A stretch of 64,000 nt of DNA from Zhengitettix transpicula (GCA_037074705.1 CM073591.1:181809432-181873431), one strand, 5' to 3'; positions 36,600 to 49,129 are shown, numbered from the stretch's first letter. Notes: a model not told the origin generated them from the sequence alone. Numbers and translations are program-made.

Positions 36600-38420
36600 A
36601 TTTTGTATAAAAATCACACAAAACATTTTAGAGACAAGGCTTTGACTATTTAATGTTTTAAAAGTAAACAATTTTCTGACATAAGGCAGAGTATTAGTTT
36701 ATTTATAATATAAACCATTTATAGGTTTGTTAGATTTAATAAGCTAAACGTGATGTTCTTTGTTTTTTGTGAAACAGGAAATATTATTTAATTAACATAT
36801 TTATGAACTTGTATGGTCTAATTTTATTTAACTATTTTTAGAAGAGTTTACACGTTTGAGTAGTTATTGATTTTTAAGAATACAATTATAAATATCCACC
36901 AGGTATATCATTTAATTTATATTGGAATTTAAATTGAAATATTTATTTATAAGGTGTTTCACTCTATGCTGTATAGAAGAAAATCTGGTGATAGCGGAAT
37001 AAAAGTGAAAGTAAAGTCAAAGGAATAAGAGTGCCAGAATAAATAAAACTTGAGGTTGAATTATCTGAAATCAGTGATGGTCTAGAGAAACAAACAATCT
37101 GTGCAATTGAGAAAAAACTGTGTATATTAAGAACTGAATATAACACATTTCAGAAATGAATTTAAAAAAGTTAGTTATGTTCTCGAATACTATTGAGAAT
37201 TTTATCATTATTATTAAATTGTACTATACATATACCATGTACTTTAAAATAAACAACAATTAAAATTATTGTCATTTAACGGTGGTTCTCTACATATTTT
37301 GAAAAATGTTTGTGATATGTTCTCATCAATTGAGTCTGTTTATTTTGAAACATTTAGACATTTTATAGAAATCTTAAGTGTTGGGTCTTTATATTTTACA
37401 TCAAAGATGTATCTCGAAAAAATCTTGGCCCCTAAACAGAGACTAAAAATGATTTCATCTTATTTTCTTTATAGGTGAGGTATTGCAATAACTTATTTGT
37501 TGGTAATAACATGGTGGTATATTGTAGACTTTTACTGGAACAGTAATGCACATGCTCTGTGCAATTAATTGGATATAAACAGAAGCGTATGAATAAATTG
37601 CACAAAAAAGAACGATATAGACACCAATAAGCAAATGTTCATCTTCAGAGATATTGCAGAACACCTATTTAAACAAATTATTATAGTTAAATTTCAAATT
37701 AAAGGCATGTCTTATGCCTTATTCAACAAAATATTAAAGTGATAAACACACTTAGAAATGGTGGAAGGGAGGAATCTGAGTGTAGATAACATTTTCACTT
37801 TTTCAAAACTTCCTTACAAATGTAGGAGTAACAAAATGCTTACAAAATAAAATATATATCTTGAAAGCCAAACACTCATGAATGCAGTTTTAATGTCACA
37901 AGTGACAGTGCTTGAACTCAAAGCAGGAACACTTTTAAGCACTTGATAGATTGAGTATCCTTTCAACCACCTTTCCCAGAAATTTTAGTAAGGGCTAATT
38001 GTAGTAATTAATTAGTTGTAATGGACAACAAAAATACTGAACTTTAAAAAAATAAGGTCAACAGGTGAGCTAAGCTAGCAAAACAGAATTACTTAGAAGA
38101 CAGATGTGCAGAAATTGATGAACATATTTAGAATGGAAGAGAAGAAACTACAAGCTTTTTAAGCAATTCTTTGGCACCATCAGAATGAAACATGGGTCAC
38201 TACAAAAAGGGGAATTTAATCACCTGCTAAATTAATTTTGTGTGACATCTTTCAACAGACACCAGAATAAATTCATAAAACTCACATCCAATACCCTCTT
38301 TTTCTCTCATCTTTAACTTGGAACATCACTGGACATTTCAAAGACTGCATGTATTCAGGTTATTTATTTACAATGTAAATACTCCAGGACAATTAGAAAA
38401 ACTGTGAAGTCCTTTGACTA
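36600..38420. other. upstream dia intron or flank
   Basis: AT-rich, CpG-poor, no recognised gene. The first coding exon of dia could be here or further right, but no candidate with start codon, right phase and expected residues was found. Confidence 0.4.
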
Positions 38421-38429
38421 AAAGTTGTA

Positions 38430-39915
38430 ATCATTAATAAAAAAAATCTACAAACAGGAATAATATGGATAGAGTACCTCGAGAAGTTGTATGCAAAAGA
38501 ACTGTTTGGGCTGGCAACGTGGAACCAGAATCAGAAGTTGACAAGGATGATATTGGAGGCTCTATACTGAGGGAATAATTTGATGTTGCAGTTGAAGACA
38601 GGAATAGATGGTTGAAGACAGGATAGATACCAGCAGAGTTAATTAAAATGGCTAGAGATAAACTCAAGCAAAGTCTATACAAATGTATGTGATATTTTTA
38701 ACAGAACAGAAATACCTGCTGACTTTTAGAAATGTATTATTATACCAGTACCAAAAAAGAGAAATGCTTAAGATGCCATAAGTTCCACACAATAAGTCTG
38801 GTCTCACATGCATAAAAAATTATTACAAACATATCAAATAGAAAACAGGATTAATGATATGCCAGTAAGTCATCCTGGCAATGAGACTAATTTCAGAATC
38901 GATGGTAAAACAGCGAGGATACATTCATTGCTTTTGTTGATGTAAAAAAAAGCATTTGATAATTTTCTGTGCTGAAAGGAATGGGAATAAAATATAAAAA
39001 CTGAAACATGATGGAGACTATACAAAACTGTGAATGCTGTTGTAAGGTGCAGAAAACACTATGAGGAAGCAATAGGGTAAGGCAAGTTTTATGTCTATCT
39101 AACACATACATTAAGGATGCATTAAATCTGGTAAAGGAAGAAGGTAACTTTGGTTTGAAAAATTTCACGGAGAAAAGATTGGAATGTTGTGTTATGCTGA
39201 TGACAATGCAATTTTGGAGGAGGACCTTGAAAGAGTACTGAAAACTGTAGAGGACTCCTCAGAAAAGAATACAACTTAAGTATAAATTAAGAGAAAACCA
39301 AAATACTATTCTGCACAAATAATGAAAACATACACACTAACATTAGTCTAAATGGACAAAGGAAGTGGACCATTTATATACTTGGGGATCAAAATCACTT
39401 TAAGATGGACAAAGTAAAACAGAAATCACATGTAGGATAAACCAAACAAATGTAAATGGAACAGCATTTTCATATTCAATAACATCAATTTATCGGTGAG
39501 GAAGAGATTGCTAAAATCTTTGTGTGGCTGTGACACTTGGACCATGGGTATCCAAAAGAGAAGACGATTAGGAGCCCTGGAAATGTGGCGTTATAGAATG
39601 ATACATTAAATTCAGCTGGAGAGACAAAGAGACAAATGAGAAAGTGTTGAGGAGATCCGTTGAAAAAAGTGTTTTCGGAACAACATAGTAAAGAGACGGG
39701 TGTAGCTGTTTGGGCATGCTTTGCGGCGCGAAAGACTTTTAAAAACAATAATTGAAGGGCAAGTGGAGGGCAAAAATTGCAGAGTAATACCGCGTCCACT
39801 ATACGTCGATCAAATAAATCAAAATGGTGGATGCGAAACATACATTGAAATGAAACGCAAGACTGAAAACAGAGCAGTGTGGGGGATTGCTGCAAACCAA
39901 TCTTCGGATTGAAAA
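38430..39915 (+). pseudogene. non-LTR retrotransposon remnant (RT to C-terminus)
   Basis: Plus-strand frames full of stops retain IPAELIKMARDKLKQSLYK, KKRNA-SSTQ-type spacing, LLLM-KKAFDN, a GMLCYADDNAI-like stretch near 39185, KTKILFCTN, and at the 3' end RLLKTIIEGQVEGKNCR followed by IEMKRKTENRAVWGIAANQS. The last is the standard carboxyl end of a common arthropod LINE. Gene-dead. Confidence 0.72.
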
Positions 39916-40503
39916 CCGTTGATGATGAATTGCAGTGAAATTTCTACAGCAAAATTCGTACCGTATTTTCTCGTCGATTGAATGAATTTATTGAATGAGG
40001 TTATTTCGCAATAATTAGAAGTCTGCTTCAAATCAGTTTCAGATTAATACGGCGAGTACATACCGGCGACGAAAGCGAACATGTATACAAATTTAGTATC
40101 CACGTTAAAACTATTTATATTTGCGGCCGTAATAGCCCCACACCAATTCTTTAATTGAATGGTCGCACTCATGTTTCTGCAATATATAAATATATATATA
40201 TTTATATATATGTATTTCTTTTTTTAGATGAACGAACACTCGCAAAATGTCGAAAGTTTACTGGAATTTATGGTCGCCGATTGAAAATTGAACGATTTAA
40301 AACGTTAATTCGAGAATCAATAAATCAAATATTTATATAACAAAAAAGTTGCTATGACCCTGAATGAAACAATTTTTGACAGTGACAGGCGTTGGATCCA
40401 TCGTGGATAACATTCAACAGACAAATGTTTCTAATTATCAAGCATACTGGTTTGTAGTTTGGTCATGAGTGTATGTTAATTATGGTTTATATTAATCGAT
40501 TTT

Positions 40504-40703
40504 ATGCGTTGGTCATTACCTGGAAAACGTTTCCTAGATAGGACATGTCCCACAGCTAGTTGTTTAAGACTAGATAGGCATAGTGCAGCTCGTCAAGGTG
40601 ACTCAACGAGGCTGACATCACCACCTCAACCGCCTTCGCTTATAGATGCACCTTTGCCAAAACATTCTACCTACTCTACATATTCCCAAAGTTTTCGGAC
40701 AGG
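40504..40703 (+). CDS. possible coding exon on the plus strand
   Basis: CpG-rich open stretch whose plus strand reads LTSPPQPPSLIDAPLPKHST then YSTYSQSFRTG and meets a CGGACAG|GTACAT donor. Codon use and composition differ from the AT-rich surroundings, and no repeat was recognised. Acceptors TTTCCTAG (40529-40536) or CCCACAG are possible. I cannot name the protein. Alternatively this is the promoter side of dia on the other strand. Confidence 0.28.
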
Positions 40704-40805
40704 TACATCGTAACACGTTACGTATTATAATTGATTAATATAAAACTCTCCCTCACACACACACGTACAGACTGACAGACACAAACAAATATGGAATATA
40801 TATTT

Positions 40806-40807
<2 letters not shown>

Positions 40808-40862
<55 letters not shown>
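40808..40862. repeat. (CA)n/(TA)n microsatellite
   Basis: CA-rich run followed by alternating TA. Confidence 0.95.
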
Positions 40863-40899
40863 TAGTATAAATAATATCGTGCAAGCAGGTTCATATTAA

Positions 40900-41960
40900 T
40901 TATAATTATTGCCGATAAGCACAAGATTTCAAATTTGCTGAATTTAGAATATAAAACACATTAACATAATTAAAAAGGAAATTGTGGAATCTGTCGGAAC
41001 CAGGATGTCACGTCACTAGATTTTTATCAGAAGCCTCAAGAAGGCTGTTGAAACCAACCAAATTACGAACACAGCAAGTACGCACAACCGAGACCTTTTG
41101 ATATACCGGGAGTTTTGTACCGATACAGAAACGCGATATGTTGGCTACGAGTGTAATAAATCAAATTGTAGGGTGTTTAATGACATGCGTAAGTAACTAA
41201 TATTTACCCGTTAAAAGTTTGAACAGCTTTCATATGCAGGCAGAAATACTGTTCTCATTCGTATGATGGTATGCAACAACAAAATTTGGTTCTATGATAT
41301 AAGTTCTTAATAATTCAATAGATACTTCATAGTTCGCGTTTAATTAGATTAACAAAAACCGAAAAAGAATTTAAAATCTATGACGAGAGTGGTTGCGTTA
41401 CCACAATAATATCCCCGTTTAATTGTTTGGAATACAATCTACAAATAAATTGCGTACTAAACTTTAAAGTGTAAAAATTACTGCAATTTACGTAATCATA
41501 AATCCATGCTGTAAAAAACAGTTTCTGAACGTAGTTACTCGAAAGTTTTTCATGCCCTACGCAATAAAAGCTGGGAATTCACTTGCGTAATGGAGTCAGG
41601 GGCTAATAAAGGAGTACGGATTACATACTAGCGTCGATTGAGTTCGCTGAGAGCAATTTTTAGAAAAACAAAGAAGTGAATTTTTAAGCATAAACAATTA
41701 GTCTTTTTTTTATTTAACAGATAAACATTGATGAGCTTCAATAGTTTTTATTATTATTATTGAATGACTTGTCTAACCAATTTAGCATTTATCGGCGAGC
41801 CATACACGTGAATTCACACACTTTTTCTGTGTCTAATTTAAGATACACGGTGTTTCCTTCATGCTGGAAGATTACGATAGCATCGGTCTAACCAATGAAA
41901 TTAAGAAGAGAAGCGACAAACATTACTAGTAGTCAAAGATGACTTATTTTCAGAGTAGAA
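40900..41960. other. unassigned sequence before the LTR
   Basis: More CpG than the dia body. No exon supported. Confidence 0.35.
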
Positions 41961-42308
41961 AAGAATACTGTAATGCCTGTTAAGTGAGGCATTGTTTCTG
42001 ATTGATAGTCTGGACAGTTGGAGGGGCATTATGTAACGTGTTTATTTAGGTTTAAGTCTTTCTTCGTCTTGGGGGTGCAGTTTGGGGGTCTTGACAATTC
42101 GAAACCGTGCACGTGCGTGTGGGGGTGGAAAAGACAACCAGAGTGATTGCGCGTCCTGTCTCGATTGTCGGCTTGACATGACAGAGTAGTTAGCCATTTG
42201 TTGACTACGGAACTGCAGCTGCATGATATAAATCGTGTGATAATGGAAGAATCTGTCAACTGGCATTTGCGACGGAGTTTTCGAACAATGGAAAAAGTAA
42301 GAGACAGG

Positions 42309-42319
42309 GATTATATAAG
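42309..42319 (+). promoter_or_regulatory. TATA box within the LTR
   Basis: GATTATATAAGGG sits about 340 bp into the LTR, a suitable place for the U3 promoter. AAATAAAATT near 42985 would serve as polyadenylation signal. Confidence 0.5.
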
Positions 42320-42357
42320 GGAGGAGATAAGCTTTTGACGGGAGTGGTGCTGTGATC

Positions 42358-42475
42358 ACTGAGGCTGGAGGATGTGTTTAAGAGACACATTGTTTAAGCG
42401 GAGTAGTTGTTCAGCGCTCACCGAAGCTGGTGGATGTAAGAGAGACATTGTTTAAGAAGAGTCGTCGTCGAAAGA
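42358..42475. repeat. imperfect tandem repeat in the LTR
   Basis: Two units of about 60 bp sharing GAGACACATTGTTTAAG / GAGAGACATTGTTTAAG and GAAGCTGGTGGATGT-like phrases, followed by GTCGTCG-rich sequence. Confidence 0.7.
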
Positions 42476-43266
42476 TTGCAGTTTAAAGTCGCAGCCAAAG
42501 CATAGGAGAGAGGACTTGTTAAATTTACAGTAAACCAGTCGTCGTCGAAGCAGAGCAGAGTAAAGTCGTCGAGATACCACAAACTTTCTTTTTCAAACCA
42601 ACAGTATATGGTAGAATCTGTGAATTTAATAGAAGCTGTGAAAACCCCACCACTGTGTTCGAAAGGTGAAAGTATCCTGGGCAGCCGTAAGTAGCAAGAG
42701 AAAAGTAAAATGATTTTTGTAAACCGAATTAAAAGATAATGTCAGATATCGTTCTTTAGTGTTGATAAAATAAACTGTTTAAATTTAAAATCCATCTTGT
42801 AGTATAAGTTCGTCGATAATTAATTTCGTCTATGTGTAGACGAATAAATATTTCTTTTTAAATTAAATCTAAATTTTGTGTTCTTTGATTATGTTTAAAT
42901 GTTCTGCCGTTATCAAACTCAGTTAAGACCTTTGAGAGAACGAGAGATATGTTTTTTAAAATTGTATAATTGTTTCAAGTATTGTTAAATAAAATTTTGT
43001 TTGTTTTAAAATTGTATAATTGTTCATTTAAAAGCCCATCATTTTTAATTATTACATTTTGGCTACCACAACGTGGGGCAAATTAATAAGCATCATTTTT
43101 AATTATTACAATACATAACAGTAACCGCAGGAAACTGTATGTATCTTAGGAAGTGTAAAAACATTGAGGTACTGATTGCTACTTGTCCATAGAAAAAGAT
43201 AGCAACGTAGAAGAAAAAATCTGAATAAATTGGTTTAAAAATTATTGTAAAGCTTTTAGAAATGTT

Positions 43267-43430
43267 TCTCGGGTTTCCACCCGGGTTATCGTTTCGATGG
43301 GTAGCTCTTCCATATTCTTCCAGGCTATCCATCGAAACGTCGCTATCTACTGAGATAACCTGGGTGGAAACCCGAGAAGCCTTTCTAACTTCTATTCACC
43401 GAGAAAGCCTTCGATCTCGATTGTAAAGCT
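43267..43430. repeat. Penelope-like terminal palindrome
   Basis: Outer arms 43267-43290 and 43354-43377 are complementary (TCTCGGGTTTCCACCC with GGGTGGAAACCCGAGA) and an inner pair GTTTCGATGG / CCATCGAAAC lies at 43291-43300 and 43329-43338. Beyond it the minus strand reads GATCGAAGGCTTTCTCGGTG, a phrase repeated elsewhere in the window. Confidence 0.75.
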
Positions 43431-43439
43431 TTTTACGAC

Positions 43440-43925
43440 ACAACAAAACTTATATTTATAACATAACATAATAAAAAATCGAAAATAAGGTAGACATTGA
43501 AAATAAATTCGGTAAATGTAATGCGGCTCGGATTCAACTACGTTTTCTACTGTATATTAATGAGCTGTTTATATTCAACCCATTAAGTATGTGTTGTATG
43601 TGGATGATACAAATTTAATTATTTCAGATACGAAATTAACAAATCTCAATACGACTGCAATACAGTAGAAAAACTAAATGTTTGGTCCAGTGCTGATAAA
43701 CTGACTCTTTGACACACAAACGCCACACAAGTTGCTTCCCTTTAGAACACAGTCTAATGTAATGTAGCCAAAATTTGAGTTCCCCAAACTTTTTTTTAAT
43801 TGTAAATACTTGGCAGAATTGAATGTTTTTAATGAAAGAATTCTTGACGGTTGACCAACCGCGTTAGATTTGTAATAGCATTCAACGTTTCCGCGGACAT
43901 TCTCTCCCGCCGTTGGCAAGTTAAT
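43440..43925. other. unassigned sequence
   Basis: Contains a short plus-strand phrase PIKYVLYVDDTNLIISDTK near 43575-43640, a weak reverse-transcriptase YVDD echo. No other support. Confidence 0.3.
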
Positions 43926-43934
43926 GTGTCAGCG

Positions 43935-45420
43935 TTTTTTTTTTTTTAGATTTATTAAAGTTAACTTTTAGTCCGGAGACTTTACAGTAGTGATTTTACA
44001 ATTGTAAAATTTAAACAAATAACAAGGTATTAACAATTTGTAAATATTTCACGTGTAAACTTGTGGTCTTGAATGTTACCCTTGTCATTCCAAGTTAGAG
44101 ACGAGAGAAGCAGTTTAACTTGTTTACCACATATTAACATATAAGCCGGCATAATGTTAGCTATCAATCTGGTCATTGGGGAAACTACATGATTGAAGCG
44201 TTAAGGATGTTATGGAGGAAGATAGGAAGAACGGATATTTAGGGAGTATGTAGTGCCAGTTGGTAGGAGGGGCTAGAGTTAGGTAATTCCGGAGTGATTT
44301 AGGGGGAGGATGATGTCAATTGGGAGTTTACGTTTTAGTCTGCGATTTTGTGAAGGAGGGGGTGGGTTACTGTAGAATAGCTCAATGGTGGAATTTGTAT
44401 GGTTGATGGAGCTATTTATAAGGGACTTGGTAGATTTATGAATTATGGCAGGGATTAGGGGAATTTCAAGGTCTTTGTGGATAACAGAGTTGCGAAGATA
44501 CCAGGGGGAATTTGATAATAAACGGAGAATTTTGTTTTGTTTGGTTTGTATTTTGATGGAGTGGGAATAGGCAGTGGATCCCCATATGGCACATGGGTAC
44601 GACTATATGGGGCAAATTAAGGATAGATAGAGGAGTCTTTTGGTGCTAAGGGATATGGGAGATTTTCTGTCCATAAGAGGGAAGAGTTGTTTTATTTTGT
44701 TGTTGATTCTGGAGGTAATGTGAGGTTTCCATGATAATTTGGAATCAAGGATAAGTTTGTTGGATAGGTATTTTGGTGCCATTGAGAAAGAAGGAGTGGT
44801 TGAGGGAATGTTTGGTATTAAGGGGAAGGGAATAATTGTGGATTTGGAAGGGTTTATGCTGATTCTCCATTTTTTAGCCCAGCTTTCAATATCATTGAGG
44901 GCGATTTGTAGTTTTCTGGAGCCCGAGTCTAGAAAGGATGTTTGGAGGAGTATGGCAAGCTCAAAGTACTGTTTCAGTAGATAGGTTTTGAGGTATGACG
45001 TGAAAATAGAGGTTGAAGAGGAAAGGGCCTAAGATGCTGCCTTGGGGGACGCCAGAAGAAATAGGGAAGGGTATTGTTAAATTTGATAGAGAAGGAGCGG
45101 TTAGTAAGATAGTTAGTAAGGATTCTGAAGAGGGAATCATTAAGTGGATCTTTGATTTTGAAAGTAGTGATTGGTGGTGTACTTTATCAAAAGCTTTTTC
45201 TGCATCTAGAAAGGCAGCAATGCACGAGTTATTGGTGTCGAAGGAATTATTGATGTATGATGCCACTGAGTAGAGTTCATGTGTGCAAGAGTTTTTGGGC
45301 CTAAAGCCTTCTTGAGCAGAAGGAATGAGGTGGGTTAATTCTTTGCTAAGGAGGGGAAGAATGAGTTTTTCGAACAGTTTGGATAAAGAGGGTAGGAGGC
45401 TGATGAAGTAAGGATCGTTG
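43935..45420 (-). mobile_element. jockey/CR1-like LINE, 5'-truncated, with poly(A)
   Basis: Minus strand. 3' end marked by a 13-nt poly(A) (plus-strand T run 43935-43947). Reverse transcriptase near the 5' break: SLLPSLSKLFEKL, QEGFRPKNSCTHELYSVASY, AAFLDAEKAFDKVHH and SGVPQGSILGPFLFNLYFH, then decayed frames to the tail. The first part of ORF2 and all of ORF1 are absent. A shorter copy of the tail lies at 57272-57895. Confidence 0.88.
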
Positions 45421-45539
45421 TTCCTAGACGCCGAATATAATGTTCCTTGCTGCGTTCTGATTGGTTCTTGTGAATGACACCCGAGTTTTCTTCTCTCGTA
45501 ATTTTGAAATAATGCATTACTGATTTGGTAGTCAGAGTC

Positions 45540-45860
45540 TCACTTAATGATATTATCAATAGCCTCCAATATCACACTATCAGACCATTTTTGAGTGAAT
45601 TTTTATTTAACAGTGTCAGAAAAACAAATTTTATGCCCTGTCATTAGCACATGTTCAGCAACAGCAGACTGGTTATGTTGTTTTAAAGGCATATATCTTT
45701 GATGTTCGATGCATCGTTACTCAGTAGTCCTCAAGGTTTTGCAATTGCAAGGAATTTGATAAACGCCAGCAGTTTTTAAGCCTAAGTTATCTTTCACCGA
45801 GCCAAGAATCTGTCCAATTTTGTTTTGTGGGCGTTTTGCGCATGTTTTTGTCACGTATTA
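45540..45860 (-). mobile_element. Penelope-like GIY-YIG endonuclease remnant
   Basis: Minus strand reads QILGSVKDNLGLKTAGVYQI then PCNC, and after a stop CIEHQRYMPLKQHNQSAVAE and HVLMTGHKICF. This is the VYxIPC...SAVAEH-GH pattern at the carboxyl end of Penelope-like polyproteins. The YIGQTGR segment is destroyed. The next 330 bp upstream hold an open frame of unknown nature. Confidence 0.72.
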
Positions 45861-46183
45861 CCGAGTTCTTGGACAGGAAGCGAAAAGCAGCGCAGGATTT
45901 CCAGGGGCGTGGTAAACTGACGGCCAAAATTTATGAGCAATATCTTCACAACACTGGAAATTTTACTAAGTTGGTGTACAGTAACATGAGCACATCTGTG
46001 TGGTAAATTCCGGACAGTATGTGCAGTGTCCGTCGTGAATGTACCAAATTTAAGTATATAATGTAGAGTTGTTTGCGGAGCTCCTTCGAGAGCAAAAATA
46101 GTTGGTGACAGTTTTGAGAGGAGCTGGTTAGTGTCATTTGTGAGCTGGCGAGGAAAATAAGTTATAATTTTATGTGAAAGCAA
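45851..46183 (-). CDS. 110-codon open frame of unknown identity
   Basis: Open from 46183 to 45851 with no match I recognise. It abuts the Penelope-like endonuclease piece on the same strand and may be its decayed polymerase or chance. No splice sites or signal features stand out. Confidence 0.15.
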   Translation of the reverse strand: MLSHKIITYFPRQLTNDTNQLLSKLSPTIFALEGAPQTTLHYILKFGTFTTDTAHTVRNLPHRCAHVTVHQLSKISSVVKILLINFGRQFTTPLEILRCFSLPVQELGNT

Positions 46184-46689
46184 TTAATACGACGGAAATA
46201 GAGTAATAAATAGTGCGACGAGTGTATCGAAAAGTTAAGATGTGATATTAAATGGCTGAGTAAAAGTGCATTTTATTGAGAGTAGTATATAGAGAAGTGC
46301 AAAGTGTAAATCTCATAGTGAGAAATATTCAAGACCAAGAAACGGTTTTGGAGAACAGGGGAGCGATAAACAAAGGAGCGGACACGCAGGTACACCACGC
46401 AGATCCTGAAACGATACCACCACAACAGATAAACTCTAACCTCATAAACATTGTCATAATGGTTTTCCCAACATAATCTCCCCACTAAATTATAGTGAAA
46501 GAGAGAGTACATGCTTTTAAAATGTTTAAGTAAAATTTTTATGCTTTTTGTACTTACAAATGTTAATTGTTAATTAAATATTTGATATTATTTAAACATA
46601 AATAATTTATTAATAAAATTTAAAATAACTCCAAACAAGTTTGTTCTTACCAAAATGGCGTTCAAAATGTTTGCTAAATAATATAAAAT

Positions 46690-47912
46690 ATTCATTTATA
46701 TATAATAACGAATGTCCGTCTGTGTGTTCCCTGTGCACTCCTAAACCAATCATCCGATTACGACGAAACTTTGGTGAGTTGTGCGCACTCCCGCAAAGGC
46801 TTCTGTCGGCCTTTCGAAGCGTTAGACAACTGCCGGTGGGTAAACGGGTGTTAAAATTAAAAATATGCTAAAACGGCCGATATTAGCGTCGATTAATTAC
46901 TATTCAGGGTCTATGTGATTCATAGTTTCTATCCAGATATTTTTAGTGTATAATTTCGACCGCTTAAAGCACCAAGAGAGTGCGGAGGGGCATAAAATAA
47001 CGCGAAACAACCGAGATTGGTGTCGAATCCAGGGTTATAGGAGTCAATGATTTTATTTCTGACATTTACTACGTCAGTTAAGTTGTAGTTCAGCCCCTAC
47101 GTGTGGGGGAGGCGGAGGAATTTTAAAACATGGTAAAACGTTCGTTTTTAGCGTCTAATTAGTTTTCGGGGTCGATGAGATTAATAGTTTCTTCTTCAGA
47201 CAGCACAACTACAGGAGCGTTAAATAAAAATAATGCGAAACCGAGATAGGTGTCAAACCCCGGGTTATAGATGTCAATGAGTTTAATTCTGACCTTTACT
47301 ACGTCAGTTAAGTTACAGTTTAGCCCCTGTGTGTGGGGGAAGTCCGTGAAAGGCCGTTATATAAAAGTAAGGAATAAACAACGGAGACTGGTGTTGTATC
47401 TGGGGTTAGGGAAGTCACCGAGTTTAATTCTGACATTTAACATGCTTGTTAAGATGTAGTTCAGATCCTATGAGTGGGGGTGAAACAAACTTCCGTTATT
47501 TTCTATATTTTTTTTATGTTATTAAATTTGTAGACCAATCTCTACCAAACTTTATACAGATGTTACCGACGATCCAGGAACAAACACTGAGGGGTTAAAG
47601 CACACTTACCGCCTCTAGGGCTGGGATGGAAGAGGTGGAATTTAAAAATATTCCTGAACGGCCATTATTAGCGCCCAATAAAACGTTTTCGAGGTCGCTT
47701 AATTTGATAGCGTCATTCTAGAATGTTTAAGTGTCTAAATTCAACTCCAAAAAGCAAGGGAGGGAAGCACCCTTATAATACGGGTAATGATGGAATGTGT
47801 GTAAATAAAAAGTAATGCAAAAAAGACAGATTTCTCTCGATTCCGGCGTTAGAGTAGTCGCATTAAACATGGTGGTAAATTAATACACGGGCAACGCCGT
47901 GCACTCAGCTGG
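46690..47912 (+). mobile_element. possible non-autonomous Helitron remnant with internal repeats
   Basis: Starts around GAATGTCCGTCTGTGTGTTC. Inside are three or four diverged units sharing CAGTTAAGTTGTAGTTCAGC, CCCCTACGTGTGGGGGAGG and TTAGCGTC. It ends with hairpin CACGGGCAACGCCGTG (47886-47901) and, 7 nt later, CTGG (47909-47912) against AT-rich flank. Helitrons end with a hairpin then CTRR. The 5' TC end was not fixed and no Rep-helicase is present. Confidence 0.5.
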
Positions 47913-48968
47913 ATTATAATAAATAAAACCACCCAATAAAGTTATCTTTACACTAAAAACGACATATAGGTCGACAGGTTGACGATAAATTAAAGTGCTA
48001 TTACCATCTCGATCATCTTGCCAGCCAACTTCGTTTCATTTGTTACTCATTAACATTATTAAGTCATCAAGAAGTTTCCATAACTGTAGTAATAAAGCAT
48101 AAATAAATATTGGATTTGTAACCGAGTGAGAGTAGGCATAGGCCAAGACGCTTCAATCATACCGAAGTCAGTGACCCGGTTACAGGCACAAGAGTTACTT
48201 GTACAGCAAATGCACAGCGAGACTTGTTTACTTTGCTTATTTCCACTCAAATATTGTTACCGCATTGCTCTTGAATAGTAGAAAAATTCAAATTGCAAAA
48301 CAAATTTCTATTTAATCAAATTTTGTATAGATTGTAAGGCAAGTAGCAAGGTTATGTTAAAATGCGTGAAATATTTACTCTACATTAGGGCGTAGTGCGT
48401 ACGTGTATACAAGAAATCCTCTATTCGTGAAACTTAGTTATTAATTTAATTGAAACCAATACTATTAATCACAGATTCGAAGCATAAACTATTCTGCTCT
48501 GAGATTGGACAACCACGACCTTAGTTCGAGAGTAGCGTTCATCATTCGGGAATAGCCATATATAAATAACACTCTTCCTGTGAATGCGAAAAACACTAAG
48601 AACTATAACACATTTGTCAAACACTGAAAACATATTTTTATTTCTCTTCAATCGTAAACTCTTAAAATTGTTCTGTAATGAGTTAATTACCTTGCAATAG
48701 AAAGTGGTAAATATGTACTGTTGCGAAGGAAAATCGGAATTGTGCAGAAGAAACATATTCACCAAAACTGAGTAAAATGTGTTAAAAGTGTGTTATTTAT
48801 TGAAACAGACCTGCGTGAATAGTGATTGTTACGAGGGTAATTCAGAAGTACCCGACCTGACGTATTGATGGCGGGTTGGTTGAAAAACAAAAGCGGTCTT
48901 ATAAAGTTTAATTTTAAAGACGCCGTATTGTTTAGTGTTTAACAGTGTTTCACTTTCACAATATGAAA

Positions 48969-49036
48969 GATAGCCAAATACAGACAAATTAAGCGATAAT
49001 ATAAATACCATACAACGTTTCTGGAAGCCTTGTTCC
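48969..49036. repeat. 68-bp module, left arm of inverted pair
   Basis: Begins GATAGCCAAATACAGACAAA and ends CTTGTTCC. Reverse complement at 49130-49197 with about four mismatches and identical length. Confidence 0.88.
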
Positions 49037-49129
49037 TTTCCCAAAAGCTCAAATCCTTTTGAGTTTTGTCAACTGACTAGTGCAGTTGTGTCTCTCTCGG
49101 TTCTTACATATTTTGTGCACCTGAAGAAA

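Larger units (their letters stand above)
41965..43114 (+). mobile_element. LTR retrotransposon reduced to one LTR, primer site and LTR stub
   Basis: 4-bp target duplication ATAC at 41965-41968 and 43111-43114. Full LTR 41969-43056 (1,088 bp, TGTAATGCC...ATTACA), then TTTTGGCTACCACAACGTGG with GGC (43057-43079) resembling a tRNA-Lys-type primer-binding site, 11 bp of leader, then the last 20 bp of a second LTR (43091-43110, CATCATTTTTAATTATTACA, identical to 43037-43056). All coding sequence is gone. Confidence 0.85.

Noticed and set aside
40508..40543. Minus-strand ATG with CAG|GTAATG donor as dia start exon
   Set aside because: Phase is right, but the nine residues MSYLGNVFQ do not resemble other insect Dia starts; kept only as a candidate.
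42029..42359. Minus-strand frames with MSSRQSRQD as a possible dia first exon
   Set aside because: They lie inside the LTR at 41969-43056 and lack a suitable donor and expected residues.
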